Part shown: positions 1 through 9,195 of the stretch, in pieces
Position numbering within the stretch: position 1 is the stretch's first letter
Layout of the letters: each line of letters starts with the position of its first letter
Origin: Pseudomonas yamanorum
GTDB lineage: Bacteria > Pseudomonadota > Gammaproteobacteria > Pseudomonadales > Pseudomonadaceae
Reading direction: 5' to 3'
DNA: 64,000 bases
Assembly (NCBI RefSeq): GCF_900105735.1
Contig: NZ_LT629793.1
Coordinates: 2,852,001 to 2,916,000, forward strand
Translations under genes and position numbers: made by a program
Notes under the pieces: generated by a model
The model's database searches: none
Seen by the model: the letters and a program-made list of their open reading frames with translations, nothing else
Told to the model about the DNA's origin: nothing

Positions 1-2134
1 CCTGCAACACCAGGGTCGAGCCTTCCGGAATCACCGCGATGTCGGTCACGTACTCTTCGCGACTGGCCACCCGCTCCCCGGGAATACCAATGATCTTGTT
101 GCCCTTGCCTTTGCCCAACTGCGGCAAATCGCTGATCTTGAACACCAGCAGGCGCCCTTCGGTGGTAACCGATGCCAGCCAATTGCCTTCACGGTCTTCC
201 ACCGGACGCGGCAGGATCACCTTGGCGTTGTTCGGCAGGCTCAACAACGCCTTGCCCGCCTTGTTCTTGGCCTGCAGGTCTTCACCCTTGACCACGAACC
301 CGTAGCCCGCATCGGAGGCGATGACGTACAGCGAATCATCGTCCGGCAGCAGCACGCATTCAAAATTCGCACCCGGTGGCGGTGTCAGGCGCCCGGTCAA
401 CGGCTCGCCCTGCCCCCGCGCCGACGGCAACGTATGCGCCGGCACTGAATAACTGCGACCGGTGGAGTCGATAAACACCGCAAACTGGTTGGAACGCCCC
501 GCCGCAGCGGTTTTGAAACCGTCACCAGCCTTGTACGACAGGCCGGTGGCGTCAATATCATGCCCCTTGGCCGAGCGAACCCAACCCTTTTCCGACAGAA
601 CGACGGTAATTTTCTCGTTGGGCAGCAGCTCGGTTTCGGTCAGGGCCTTGGCTTCGGCACGCTCGACAATCGGCGAACGGCGATCATCGCCATAGGTTTC
701 GGCATCTTTGATCAGCTCCGTGCGCACCAGCTTCTTCAGCTTGGCTTCGCTGCCCAGCAGGGCCTGGAGCTTGGCTTGCTCTTTGAGCAGCGCGTCCTGC
801 TCGTCCCGCAGCTTCATCTCTTCCAGACGCGCCAACTGACGCAGACGGGTGTCGAGGATGTAGTCAGCCTGGATTTCGCTGAGCTCGAAGCGCGCGATCA
901 GCTCGGCCTTCGGGTGCTCGGCGGTACGGATGATGTGGATCACTTCATCCAGGTTGAGGTAGGCGATCAACAAACCGTCCAACAGGTGCAGGCGGCGCTC
1001 GACCTTATCCAGGCGGAATTGCAGGCGGCGACGCACGGTCTGTACCCGGAACTCCAGCCATTCCACCAGCAGTGCCCGCAGGTTCTTCAACTGCGGCTTG
1101 CCGTCCAGGCCAATGATGTTGATGTTGACCCGGTAGCTGGACTCCAGCTCGGTGCTGGCGAACAGATGCTGCATCAGCACTTCGTGGTCGACCCGGCTGT
1201 TGGTCGGGATGATCACGATGCGGCACGGGTTCTCGTGGTCGGACTCGTCACGCAAGTCGGCGACTTGCGGCAGCTTCGACGGCTTGGCCTGCATCAACGC
1301 GGCAATCTGCTCCAGCACCTTGGCGCCGGACACCTGGTGCGGCAGCGCGGTGACGATGATGTCGCCGTCTTCGATGTGGTACACGGCGCGCATGCGCACC
1401 GAGCCTTTACCGGTCTGGTAGATTTTCAGCAGATCGGCGCGAGGCGTGATGATTTCCGCTTCGGTCGGATAGTCCGGGCCCTGAATGTGCTCGCACAACT
1501 GCTCGACCGTAGCCTTCGGCTCATCCAGCAAGCGCACGCACGCGCTGGCCACTTCCCGCAGGTTGTGGGGCGGTACGTCAGTGGCCATGCCCACGGCGAT
1601 GCCGGTGGTGCCATTGAGCAGGATATTCGGCAAACGTGCCGGCAACACCAACGGCTCGTCGAGGGTGCCGTCAAAGTTCGGGCCCCAGTTGGCCGTGCCT
1701 TGGCCCAGTTCGCTGAGCAGCACTTCCGAATACCGCGACAAGCGCGCCTCGGTATAACGCATGGCGGCGAAGGACTTGGGATCATCCGGCGCACCCCAGT
1801 TACCCTGGCCATCCACCAGCGTGTAGCGATAGCTGAACGGCTGGGCCATCAGCACCATGGCCTCGTAGCACGCCGAGTCGCCATGGGGGTGGAATTTACC
1901 GAGCACGTCACCGACGGTACGCGCCGACTTCTTGTGCTTGGAGTCAGCGTCCAGGCCCAACTCACTCATCGCATAGATAATGCGCCGCTGTACGGGCTTC
2001 AGGCCGTCGCCGATATGCGGCAAGGCACGGTCCATGATCACGTACATGGAGTAGTTGAGGTAGGCATTTTCGGTGAAGTCAGCCAGCGACCGGCGTTCAA
2101 CGCCGTCTAAGCTGTCTGCAAGGATGTCACTCAT
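1..2134 (-). CDS. parC: DNA topoisomerase IV subunit A (5'-partial view: C-terminal end lies off the left edge)
   Basis: Cuts and rejoins DNA as the A subunit of topoisomerase IV, which decatenates daughter chromosomes together with ParE. About 711 residues are visible from the start [11 protein letters not shown]; the C-terminus runs out of the window. The breakage-reunion domain carries the catalytic tyrosine at about Y127 ([11 protein letters not shown]). The quinolone-resistance region reads [11 protein letters not shown], so S87 and E91 are the residues usual in susceptible strains. The C-terminal beta-pinwheel repeats begin near residue 500. The gene starts 10 bp after the retropepsin-like gene and is the last visible member of the operon that also carries parE. 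Confidence 0.97.
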   Translation of the reverse strand, partial: MSDILADSLDGVERRSLADFTENAYLNYSMYVIMDRALPHIGDGLKPVQRRIIYAMSELGLDADSKHKKSARTVGDVLGKFHPHGDSACYEAMVLMAQPFSYRYTLVDGQGNWGAPDDPKSFAAMRYTEARLSRYSEVLLSELGQGTANWGPNFDGTLDEPLVLPARLPNILLNGTTGIAVGMATDVPPHNLREVASACVRLLDEPKATVEQLCEHIQGPDYPTEAEIITPRADLLKIYQTGKGSVRMRAVYHIEDGDIIVTALPHQVSGAKVLEQIAALMQAKPSKLPQVADLRDESDHENPCRIVIIPTNSRVDHEVLMQHLFASTELESSYRVNINIIGLDGKPQLKNLRALLVEWLEFRVQTVRRRLQFRLDKVERRLHLLDGLLIAYLNLDEVIHIIRTAEHPKAELIARFELSEIQADYILDTRLRQLARLEEMKLRDEQDALLKEQAKLQALLGSEAKLKKLVRTELIKDAETYGDDRRSPIVERAEAKALTETELLPNEKITVVLSEKGWVRSAKGHDIDATGLSYKAGDGFKTAAAGRSNQFAVFIDSTGRSYSVPAHTLPSARGQGEPLTGRLTPPPGANFECVLLPDDDSLYVIASDAGYGFVVKGEDLQAKNKAGKALLSLPNNAKVILPRPVEDREGNWLASVTTEGRLLVFKISDLPQLGKGKGNKIIGIPGERVASREEYVTDIAVIPEGSTLVLQ

Positions 2135-2144
2135 GCGGGCCTCA

Positions 2145-2666
2145 TCATTGTTTGGTCTGGCGCAGCAGCAAGGTGCCGCTGCGCTGGGTAAATTCAAGTT
2201 GTTTCAAAGCACTCATGCCCAGCAATACCTGTTCGTCGCCCAATCCCGGTACCACTATGGCGCGCACGTCCTGAAGGACGATATCGCCCAGTTGCAAACG
2301 GCCCAGCTCGGTCCGGAAGCCTTGGGTTCGCCCGTTGGCCGTACTCACGCCAACCGGCATGCCGCGTTTAAGCCCGAGACGGTCGGCCACTTCGGCCGGA
2401 ACCGCCACGTCGGTCGCCCCGGTGTCGAGCATGAACTGCACCGGCTGACCGTTGATCTGGCCAGTGGCGACGAAATGCCCTTGGCCGTTGCCCAGCAGTT
2501 TTACTTCGATGTAACCCTCGTGTTGCTCCGAGGTGACTACGGCATTGGGATTTTCCTGACGTGCTTCCCACTGCCCAAAAAATCGTGTGGCCAAAAACAG
2601 GCCGGCGCCCCAGGCCACGAACATCAACACCCGTCCGGCGCGCTTGCCGGGTGGCTGGGCGCTCAT
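2145..2666 (-). CDS. Retropepsin-like aspartic protease, membrane-anchored (TIGR02281 / clan AA type)
   Basis: Predicted periplasmic aspartic protease of the single-domain, retroviral-like type, 173 residues. One membrane segment at about residues 12-30 is followed by a domain with the active-site motif [13 protein letters not shown], the catalytic aspartate being D81. A conserved hydrophobic stretch with [13 protein letters not shown] near the end is typical of the family, which acts as a homodimer. Its start overlaps the stop of the phytase-like gene (ATGA), so the two are translationally coupled. The substrate is unknown. The equivalent gene also sits between parC and parE in P. aeruginosa, as I recall. 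Confidence 0.85.
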   Translation of the reverse strand: MSAQPPGKRAGRVLMFVAWGAGLFLATRFFGQWEARQENPNAVVTSEQHEGYIEVKLLGNGQGHFVATGQINGQPVQFMLDTGATDVAVPAEVADRLGLKRGMPVGVSTANGRTQGFRTELGRLQLGDIVLQDVRAIVVPGLGDEQVLLGMSALKQLEFTQRSGTLLLRQTKQ

Positions 2667-3658
2667 GGCTTGGAGCTCCAGCCACCGGCAGGGGCGGCGA
2701 AACGATAGACCATCGGCCGTTTTTCACCATCGGCGCGCGGCTTGAAATTATTGTCGATGCCGATCCAGGCACCGTCTGCGTCTACCACCAGGGCTTCAGC
2801 CAAGCCATACGCCTGGGCGTAACGCCGATTCGGCGTCAGCGCTTCATCGGCAAACGACCAGCACAACTCCACCTTGGCCGTGACCGCGTCCCGGCGACAC
2901 ACCTGAAACGCATTGCGTTCCAGGGTAAACAGCTTGCCATTGAACAGTGCCAAGTCGGCAAAGTCCTTCGACACCGCCTTGGCCCCCGGGAATTGAGCCG
3001 GCTGCATTTCCTGGCCGGCCTCACTCAGCAATACACAAGGGCCGTCGCAATCCCAGAGGGTTTGCGGACGCTTGATGGAAATCAGCCCGCGCCGCTCACG
3101 TTCGGCCGCAAGCCAGATTTGAGTGCCTTCAGGGTTCACCGCCAACCCTTCGAACAACGCGTTGAAGTGCAGCAACATGCCACTGGCCCGCGCCTCACGC
3201 ACCATGCCCGGGGCGATCTTCAACCACTCAGGCTCACCGGTCACCGGCACTTGCAGCACCGCCGCGTGGGCTTCGCTGACGATGTAACGGTTACCCGCCG
3301 CATCGCAGCTGATGCCTTCAAAATCCAGGTCGCCACCGCGAATCAACGACGCCGCCTTGGTGCGTGAGCGCAAGCCAAAGGGCAAGCCGGATTCCGGCAC
3401 CGGCGGCACATTGATCTTCACCGTTTCGGCCTGCCAGGTATCGGCACTGATATCGAGCCGGTAGATCTGGTCGTCGTCGCGGTCGGATACCGTCCACAAC
3501 GCCTTACCGCATACAGCCAGGCCCGACAGGTTACCGCCGCGCATGCCTTCCACCGGGTGTTCCGACAACAGCTTCAGCTCAGCCGCAGGCGCTGCGGCCA
3601 CCGAGGTGGCCGCCAACCCGCTCAACAACAGTATCGCCAGGGCGAAACCGCTGCGCAT
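2663..3658 (-). CDS. Esterase-like activity of phytase family protein, exported
   Basis: A 331-residue protein with a cleavable signal peptide (MRSGFALAILLLSGLAATSVAAAP region) and a beta-propeller-like body rich in short strands such as GGNLSGLAVCGKALWTVSDRD and DLDFEGISCDAAG. These are typical of the phytase-like esterase family (DUF4394/SdiA-type propellers). The substrate cannot be read from sequence. Its start overlaps the parE stop in a TGATG junction, and its own stop overlaps the downstream protease start. It therefore belongs to the topoisomerase IV operon, although no functional link is evident. The family call is fairly sure; the activity is inferred. Confidence 0.78.
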   Translation of the reverse strand: MRSGFALAILLLSGLAATSVAAAPAAELKLLSEHPVEGMRGGNLSGLAVCGKALWTVSDRDDDQIYRLDISADTWQAETVKINVPPVPESGLPFGLRSRTKAASLIRGGDLDFEGISCDAAGNRYIVSEAHAAVLQVPVTGEPEWLKIAPGMVREARASGMLLHFNALFEGLAVNPEGTQIWLAAERERRGLISIKRPQTLWDCDGPCVLLSEAGQEMQPAQFPGAKAVSKDFADLALFNGKLFTLERNAFQVCRRDAVTAKVELCWSFADEALTPNRRYAQAYGLAEALVVDADGAWIGIDNNFKPRADGEKRPMVYRFAAPAGGWSSKP

Positions 3659-5562
3659 CAGCCCAGAACCTCGGCCAGGTTGCCCTTGGACTCCAGCCAG
3701 TTCTTGCGATCCGGCGCGCGTTTCTTCGCCAGCAACATGTCCATCATTTCCGAGGTAGCGGCGAAATCTTCCAGGGTCAATTGCACCAGGCGCCGGGTGT
3801 TCGGGTCCATGGTGGTTTCCCGCAATTGCGGCGGGTTCATCTCACCCAGGCCTTTGAATCGGGTGACCTGAGGCTTGCCGCGTTTCTTCTCGGCCACCAG
3901 GCGATCGAGGATGCCATCGCGCTCGGCTTCGTCCAGGGCGTAGAAAATCTCTTTGCCCAGGTCAATACGGTACAGCGGCGGCATGGCGACATAGACGTGA
4001 CCGGCATCCACCAAAGGGCGGAAGTGCTGGACGAACAGCGCACAGAGCAAGGTCGCAATGTGCAAACCGTCCGAGTCGGCGTCGGCGAGGATGCAGATTT
4101 TGCCGTAGCGCAACTGGCTCATGTCTGCCGCACCCGGGTCGACACCGATGGCCACGGCGATGTTGTGCACTTCCTGGCTGGCCAGCACTTCGCTGCCGTC
4201 GACTTCCCAGGTGTTGAGGATCTTCCCGCGCAGGGGCAGGATCGCCTGGAATTCCTTGTCCCGCGCTTGCTTGGCGGAGCCACCGGCGGAATCACCTTCC
4301 ACCAGGAACAGTTCGGAACGCATCGGGTCTTGCCCGGCGCAGTCCGCCAGCTTGCCCGGCAGTGCCGGGCCCTGGGTGATGCGCTTGCGTTCGACTTTCT
4401 TGCTGGCCTTCAAGCGGCGGCCGGCGTTGTTGATCGCCAGCTCTGCCAGGGCCAGGCCCAATTCAGGGTGTTCGTTGAGCCACAGGCTGAAAGCGTCCTT
4501 GACCACACCGGAAACAAACGCCGCAGCCTCACGGGACGACAGGCGTTCCTTGGTCTGGCCGGAGAATTGCGGCTCCTGCATCTTCATCGACAGGACGAAC
4601 GCGATTCGCTCCCAGACGTCTTCCGGCGCCAGCTTCACGCCGCGGGGCAGCAGGCTGCGGTATTCGCAGAATTCGCGCATGGCATCCAGCAAGCCCTGGC
4701 GCAAACCGTTGACGTGGGTACCGCCTTGGGCGGTCGGGATCAGGTTGACGTAGCTTTCCTGAACGCTGTCTCCGCCTTCCGGCAGCCACAGCAAGGCCCA
4801 GTCCACCGCTTCTTTATTACCCGCCAGGCTGCCGCAGAACGGCTCGTTCGGCAGGCGTTCGAATTCGCTGACGGAGTCTTCCAGGTAGGAGCGCAGTCCG
4901 TCTTCGTAATGCCACTCGACCTTTTCGCCGGTGCCTTTGTCTTCAAAGCTGACCAGCAGGCCCGGGCACAGGACAGCCTTGGCCTTGAGCACGTGCTTGA
5001 GGCGGCTGATGGAGAATTTGGGTGAATCGAAGTATTTCGGGTCCGGCGCGAAGTACACGCTGGTGCCGGTGTTGCGCTTGCCGACGGTGCCGATCACTTC
5101 CAGGTCGGTGGCCTTGTAGCCATCGGCGAAGGTCATCTGGTACTCGTTGCCGTCGCGCTTGACCTTGACCCGCACATGGTTCGAAAGGGCGTTGACCACG
5201 GAAATACCCACACCGTGCAAGCCACCGGAGAACTGGTAGTTCTTGTTGGAGAACTTGCCGCCGGCGTGCAGCTTGGTGAGGATCAGTTCGACGCCCGACA
5301 CACCCTCTTCCGGGTGAATGTCCACCGGCATGCCGCGACCGTCGTCGGACACTTCCAGGGAATGGTCGGCGTGAAGGATGACTTGTACCGACTTGGCGTA
5401 CCCGGCCAAGGCTTCGTCGACACTGTTGTCGATGACTTCCTGGGCAAGGTGGTTCGGCCGACTGGTGTCGGTGTACATGCCGGGGCGTTTGCGCACCGGG
5501 TCGAGGCCCGAGAGGACTTCGATGGCGTCGGCGTTATAAGAGCTAGCGCTGGGAGTGGCCAT
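3658..5562 (-). CDS. parE: DNA topoisomerase IV subunit B
   Basis: ATPase subunit of topoisomerase IV, 634 residues, full family length. The GHKL ATPase domain shows VIDNSVDEALAG (residues 43-54) and DDGRGMP (73-79) with GGLHGVGISVVNAL (113-126). The transducer domain follows. The TOPRIM domain has the metal-binding motif VEGDSAGGSA at 421-430 and ADADSDGLHIATLL further on. The sequence ends in the normal short C-terminal region. It sits 44 bp downstream of yqiA and is coupled to the following phytase-like gene by TGATG. ParE works with ParC, encoded about 1.5 kb downstream in the same operon. Confidence 0.98.
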   Translation of the reverse strand: MATPSASSYNADAIEVLSGLDPVRKRPGMYTDTSRPNHLAQEVIDNSVDEALAGYAKSVQVILHADHSLEVSDDGRGMPVDIHPEEGVSGVELILTKLHAGGKFSNKNYQFSGGLHGVGISVVNALSNHVRVKVKRDGNEYQMTFADGYKATDLEVIGTVGKRNTGTSVYFAPDPKYFDSPKFSISRLKHVLKAKAVLCPGLLVSFEDKGTGEKVEWHYEDGLRSYLEDSVSEFERLPNEPFCGSLAGNKEAVDWALLWLPEGGDSVQESYVNLIPTAQGGTHVNGLRQGLLDAMREFCEYRSLLPRGVKLAPEDVWERIAFVLSMKMQEPQFSGQTKERLSSREAAAFVSGVVKDAFSLWLNEHPELGLALAELAINNAGRRLKASKKVERKRITQGPALPGKLADCAGQDPMRSELFLVEGDSAGGSAKQARDKEFQAILPLRGKILNTWEVDGSEVLASQEVHNIAVAIGVDPGAADMSQLRYGKICILADADSDGLHIATLLCALFVQHFRPLVDAGHVYVAMPPLYRIDLGKEIFYALDEAERDGILDRLVAEKKRGKPQVTRFKGLGEMNPPQLRETTMDPNTRRLVQLTLEDFAATSEMMDMLLAKKRAPDRKNWLESKGNLAEVLG

Positions 5563-5606
5563 GGGGTCTCGTCGTGAGTCGTTCGATTAAAAAGTAACCT
5601 GCGGTT

Positions 5607-6215
5607 TCACAATGCGGTGAAATCGAAGGATTGGTACTGATCTGCGCCAATGCCGGCAAAACTCAACAGCGCCGGTAACTGCTGGGCAAAGCCTTGGTAA
5701 CCGTGGTCGCCACCGGCCTGGATGCGCAAGGCACAGGCCCGGTAATACTGCTGGGCGAGCCGATAATCCAGTGTTTCATCGCCGGTCTGCAACCACACCT
5801 GATAACGCTGGGGGTCCTGAGGCGCCGGTACTTCCAGCTCGGCCAAGGCTGCAACGTGATCGTGGGTCAGTTCCCAGGTCTCATCGGTGTAGAGGTTCTT
5901 CTGGGTGCCCAGGTATCCGCCGAACATCCGATGAGGGCTGACTGCCGGGTTGACCAGCAAGGCGTTGAGGCCATGGCGTTCGGCAAGATGGGTTGCATAG
6001 TAGCCGCCGAGGGAGCTGCCTACCAGCAGTGGCCTTCCGAGCTCACGGATAGCCGCCTCCAACTGGGGGATCGCCTGGCGGGGGTGATGATGCAGGGCCG
6101 GCACGCGCAACTGGTCGGCCAGACCGAGGCTGTCCATCACGGTGATCAACTGGCTGGCCTTGTTGGAGGCGGGAGCGCTGTTGAAGCCATGGATATACAA
6201 GATCGATGCGGACAT
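5607..6215 (-). CDS. yqiA: YqiA/YcfP-family alpha/beta-hydrolase (esterase)
   Basis: A small 202-residue alpha/beta-fold hydrolase. It opens with ILYIHGFNSAPAS, the oxyanion-hole strand, and has the nucleophile elbow LVGSSLGGYYATHLAE (serine at about 88). A candidate acid lies in QTGDETLDYR and the histidine in GGDHGYQGF. E. coli YqiA hydrolyses short-chain and palmitoyl-CoA esters in vitro; the in-cell substrate is unknown. The gene is immediately upstream of parE, as in E. coli, and downstream of cpdA with a 49-bp gap, which supports the orthology. Confidence 0.9.
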   Translation of the reverse strand: MSASILYIHGFNSAPASNKASQLITVMDSLGLADQLRVPALHHHPRQAIPQLEAAIRELGRPLLVGSSLGGYYATHLAERHGLNALLVNPAVSPHRMFGGYLGTQKNLYTDETWELTHDHVAALAELEVPAPQDPQRYQVWLQTGDETLDYRLAQQYYRACALRIQAGGDHGYQGFAQQLPALLSFAGIGADQYQSFDFTAL

Positions 6216-6264
6216 TCCGGGTCCTCTGTGGGTCAGCCAAAGAGGCGCAGTTTACAGGGAAATC

Positions 6265-7116
6265 TCAATAGCCGTTGCTACCGTAATCCACCTGAAACGC
6301 AAAGCCCTGCACCCGCTCCACGCCGGTTTCCAACCGCCCGTCGGCATGCAACCGCAGCCAACGATACCCAGGCGCCTGCTCGCTCACCTTGAAATCCTCA
6401 CTCCCTGGAGCGAACTGAATACAGGTAGAAGGCGAAGCCAACAAACGCACCCCATTACGCTCCCGGTCAATTTCCTGATGCACATGCCCCCAAAGCACCG
6501 CCCGCACCTGCGGGAACCGATCCAGTACCGCAAACAACGCCTCAGGATTACGCAAACCGATGGGCTCCATCCAAGCACACCCAATCGACACCGGATGATG
6601 GTGAAAACACACCAGATGATGCCGAGTCGGCGCCTCACTCAACGATTGCGCCAACAGCTGCAGTTGCTGGTCCTGCAAATACCCCGGCACCGAGCCGGGC
6701 ACCGCCGAGTCCAGCAGGGTGATGCGCCAGTTGCCCACATCCACCACCGGCTCCAGCAAGGCACTGTTGATCGCCGCTTGCAGCATCACCTGCGGCTCAT
6801 CGTGATTCCCCGGAATCCAGCGCGCTGGCGCTTCAATCTGCCGGGTCATGTCACGAAACGCCTGGTAGGACTCCAGCGTGCCGTCCTGGGACAAATCCCC
6901 GGTGGCCAGCACCAGATCAATCTGCGGCTGCTGCACCAGCACCGTGTCGATCACCCGTTGCAGGCTCTCGCGGGTTTTCATGCCCAGCAGCCCGCCGTCC
7001 GCCTCGGCAAACAGGTGGCTATCGGACAACTGCACCAGCAACGCCGAAGCGTCAGGGTTCAAGGCGGATACGCTCGGCAAGGCGTTCTCCCAGGGCGTGA
7101 TCACAGGAATGGACAT
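6265..7116 (-). CDS. cpdA: 3',5'-cyclic-AMP phosphodiesterase
   Basis: Calcineurin-like class III phosphodiesterase, 283 residues, that hydrolyses cAMP to AMP and so limits Vfr/CRP signalling. All metallophosphoesterase motifs are present in order: QLSDSHLF (D32, H34), ATGDLSQDG, IPGNHDEP, CFHHHPVSIG and LWGHVHQE. These residues bind the two metals at the active site. It lies between the DUF1249 gene and yqiA in the nudF-to-parC operon. In P. aeruginosa the cpdA orthologue is reported to be Vfr-activated. I did not identify a Vfr site here, because the 63-bp gap upstream is short. Confidence 0.95.
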   Translation of the reverse strand: MSIPVITPWENALPSVSALNPDASALLVQLSDSHLFAEADGGLLGMKTRESLQRVIDTVLVQQPQIDLVLATGDLSQDGTLESYQAFRDMTRQIEAPARWIPGNHDEPQVMLQAAINSALLEPVVDVGNWRITLLDSAVPGSVPGYLQDQQLQLLAQSLSEAPTRHHLVCFHHHPVSIGCAWMEPIGLRNPEALFAVLDRFPQVRAVLWGHVHQEIDRERNGVRLLASPSTCIQFAPGSEDFKVSEQAPGYRWLRLHADGRLETGVERVQGFAFQVDYGSNGY

Positions 7117-7179
7117 TTGAGGCGATTATGCTGGGGCAGGACACAAAGAGGAAACCCGTGAAGCGGACACAGTTCACAT

Positions 7180-7629
7180 CTATCGAACGACTTCGAACTC
7201 GTGGCCCAGGGCCAGGCAGTGGCTCAACCATTCACCGAGGAACACATTGAGCTGTGCTTTCTCATCGGGCTGGTGCATGAACACATTGGGGTAAGGATAG
7301 ATGCTGCGAAAGCGTCGTGCATGTTCGGCGCTGATCACTTCGGCCATGCGCGCGTCGTGGTACACCTGCACTTCCAGCTGCGGCACCGGCAGCCACGGCA
7401 GGCTGTGCTCCTGGCGCACCCGCAGGGTGGTGGTGTACGGGCAGTTCACGATCACTTCCAGGGTCAGCACGCCGAGCATCTGATCGCCGTGGGTCACGGC
7501 AATACGCCGCGCCTCGGGGGTGTGGCGCATATCCGGCAGCAGCCGCATGAGCCGTGCATAGTTGGCCTCGCAGGCTGCTTGCAGCCCGATCAGGTCAACC
7601 CGATATCGCTCCCGTGCCTTTACTGCCAT
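7180..7629 (-). CDS. DUF1249 family protein (YqiB-like)
   Basis: A 149-residue cytosolic protein of unknown function, matching the DUF1249/YqiB family by length and by conserved stretches: LQAACEANYARLMRLLPDM near the start, and YHDARMAEVISAEHARRF followed by YPYPNVFMHQPDEKAQLN in the second half. No catalytic motif, signal peptide or membrane segment is visible. It overlaps the nudF stop by 10 bp and precedes cpdA. The same nudF-yqiB-cpdA order occurs in E. coli, so the association is old and may reflect a shared role in nucleotide-metabolite control, which is inference. Confidence 0.85.
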   Translation of the reverse strand: MAVKARERYRVDLIGLQAACEANYARLMRLLPDMRHTPEARRIAVTHGDQMLGVLTLEVIVNCPYTTTLRVRQEHSLPWLPVPQLEVQVYHDARMAEVISAEHARRFRSIYPYPNVFMHQPDEKAQLNVFLGEWLSHCLALGHEFEVVR

Positions 7630-8237
7630 AACCCCCTCACTTCCGCGCGATTAAGCGCAAGCCATTGCAGGGCAATAATGCTCGCTGCGTTGGAAATTTT
7701 ACCGTCACGTACCGCTTGCAGGGCGTCTTCAAAGGCCCAGACGGTGACGCGGATATCTTCAGCTTCCTCTTCCAGTCCATGGACGCCACCGGCCCCGGCG
7801 CTTTCGCAACGGCCCAGGAACAAGTGGACAAATTCGGTGCTGCCACCCGGCGACGGAAAGTACTTCGTGATCGGCCAGAGTGCGGAGAATGTAAGGCCAG
7901 CTTCCTCTTCGGCTTCGCGGTGTGCAACCTCCTCCGGTTGCTCATCCTTGTCGATCAGGCCGGCAACCATTTCGATCAGCCACGGGTTGTCGGTACGGCC
8001 CATGGCGCCTATGCGAAACTGCTCGATCAGCACCACTTCATCGCGCTGCGGGTCATAGGGCAGCACACACACGGCGTCATGACGAACAAAGACTTCGCGA
8101 TTGAGCTCACGACTCATGCCACCATCAAACTTCTCGTGCCGCAGCTTCAGCCGATCCAGTTTGTAGAAGCCCTTGTAGGCATTGTCGCGCTGAACAATCT
8201 CGACCTTGCTCGGCGTCGATTTCGCTGTGTCCGTCAT
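7620..8237 (-). CDS. nudF: ADP-ribose diphosphatase (Nudix hydrolase)
   Basis: Hydrolyses ADP-ribose to AMP and ribose-5-phosphate; 205 residues. The complete Nudix box runs GLIDKDEQPEEVAHREAEEE followed by AGL, fitting GX5EX7REUXEEXGU. The upstream strand VLIEQFRIGAM and the PSPGGSTEFVHLFLG segment are typical of the ADP-ribose pyrophosphatase subgroup. It is the first gene of the operon leading to parE and parC, so its promoter probably lies in 8238-8448. The downstream DUF1249 gene overlaps it by 10 bp. Confidence 0.93.
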   Translation of the reverse strand: MTDTAKSTPSKVEIVQRDNAYKGFYKLDRLKLRHEKFDGGMSRELNREVFVRHDAVCVLPYDPQRDEVVLIEQFRIGAMGRTDNPWLIEMVAGLIDKDEQPEEVAHREAEEEAGLTFSALWPITKYFPSPGGSTEFVHLFLGRCESAGAGGVHGLEEEAEDIRVTVWAFEDALQAVRDGKISNAASIIALQWLALNRAEVRGLWQ

Positions 8238-8448
8238 ATCAACCCTCGTTTATTGCCTTGCGGTATCGAGGCGGCCTCGACATCGCGCCATCCTAACGCG
8301 CTCGAGCCCCTTGATGCAGCCCCTTTCCGGTTGCCGGGATAGACGGCGGGCGTCAAACTCACTCTAATCAGCTTAGTGGCGAACTGACTGCCTTGTCGGG
8401 AGTCGAAGCTCCACATTTTCACCTTTCCTCGATTTATGAAGGACACAC

Positions 8449-9195
8449 ATGTCGCTTTTAAAAATCGCCTCCGTGGCCTGTATCGCCTTGACCCTGGGTG
8501 CTTGCCAGAGCCTGCTCCAACCGAGCTATCTCAAGCCGCTGGACACCACCGCCGACGCCTCCGAGCAGATCAAACCCGGCTGCAGCAGCCCGGATTGCCC
8601 GCTGGTCAATATCGACACCGTGCACTTCCCGTCCGAGCCGCAGCTGGACCAGATCATCGAGCAGCGCCTGCTGCAGATGGCCCGCACCTCGCCAGGCCAG
8701 AGCATGCCCGCCACCCTGAACGCCTACCGCGACAAGTTCTTGCGTGAGTCCCCTGACCGCAACAGCATGTACTTGCAGGCCAAGGTACGTGAGCAGCATG
8801 ACGGACTGGTGATCATCGAAGTGTCCAGCTATCTGGACACCGGCACCGCCCACGGCGAGCCGGGCCGCGGCTTCATCAACTATTCACGCCTGCTGCACAA
8901 AGAGCTGAGCCTGACCGACATGCTGTTGCCGGGCCAGGAAGATGCATTCTGGAAGACCGCCAAAGTCGCCCACAACAACTGGCTGATCAACTCGCAGATG
9001 GACCGCGACCCGGAGTTCGTGAAGAACTGGCCGTTCCAGAAAACCCCGAATGTGGCGCTGACCAGCAATGGCGTGGTGCTCAAGTACAACGTGACCACCA
9101 TCGCGCCCTACGCATTGGGGCTGATCGAGATGACCATCCCCTATGCGCGCCTGACCGGTGTGATCAAGCCTGAGCTGGTGCCCGCACGCCACTGA
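8449..9195 (+). CDS. DUF3298/RsiV-like lipoprotein
   Basis: A 248-residue exported lipoprotein. The signal sequence MSLLKIASVACIALTLGAC ends in the lipobox LGAC, so it is probably acylated at C19. The body carries DUF4163/DUF3298-type features: VIIEVSSYLDTGTAHGEPG, then LHKELSLTDMLLPG, then VVLKYNVTTIAPYALGL and MTIPYARL. These domains occur in anti-sigma factor RsiV and in many stand-alone envelope proteins; here there is no sigma factor gene nearby, so a regulatory role is not supported. An AAGGA-type ribosome site precedes the ATG. Its 3' end overlaps the convergent cytX gene by 32 bp. Confidence 0.85.
   Translation: MSLLKIASVACIALTLGACQSLLQPSYLKPLDTTADASEQIKPGCSSPDCPLVNIDTVHFPSEPQLDQIIEQRLLQMARTSPGQSMPATLNAYRDKFLRESPDRNSMYLQAKVREQHDGLVIIEVSSYLDTGTAHGEPGRGFINYSRLLHKELSLTDMLLPGQEDAFWKTAKVAHNNWLINSQMDRDPEFVKNWPFQKTPNVALTSNGVVLKYNVTTIAPYALGLIEMTIPYARLTGVIKPELVPARH

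Noticed and set aside
560..2110. A 516-residue plus-strand frame opposite parC
   Set aside because: ParC is unmistakable on the minus strand (active-site tyrosine and quinolone region), so this is an antisense shadow.
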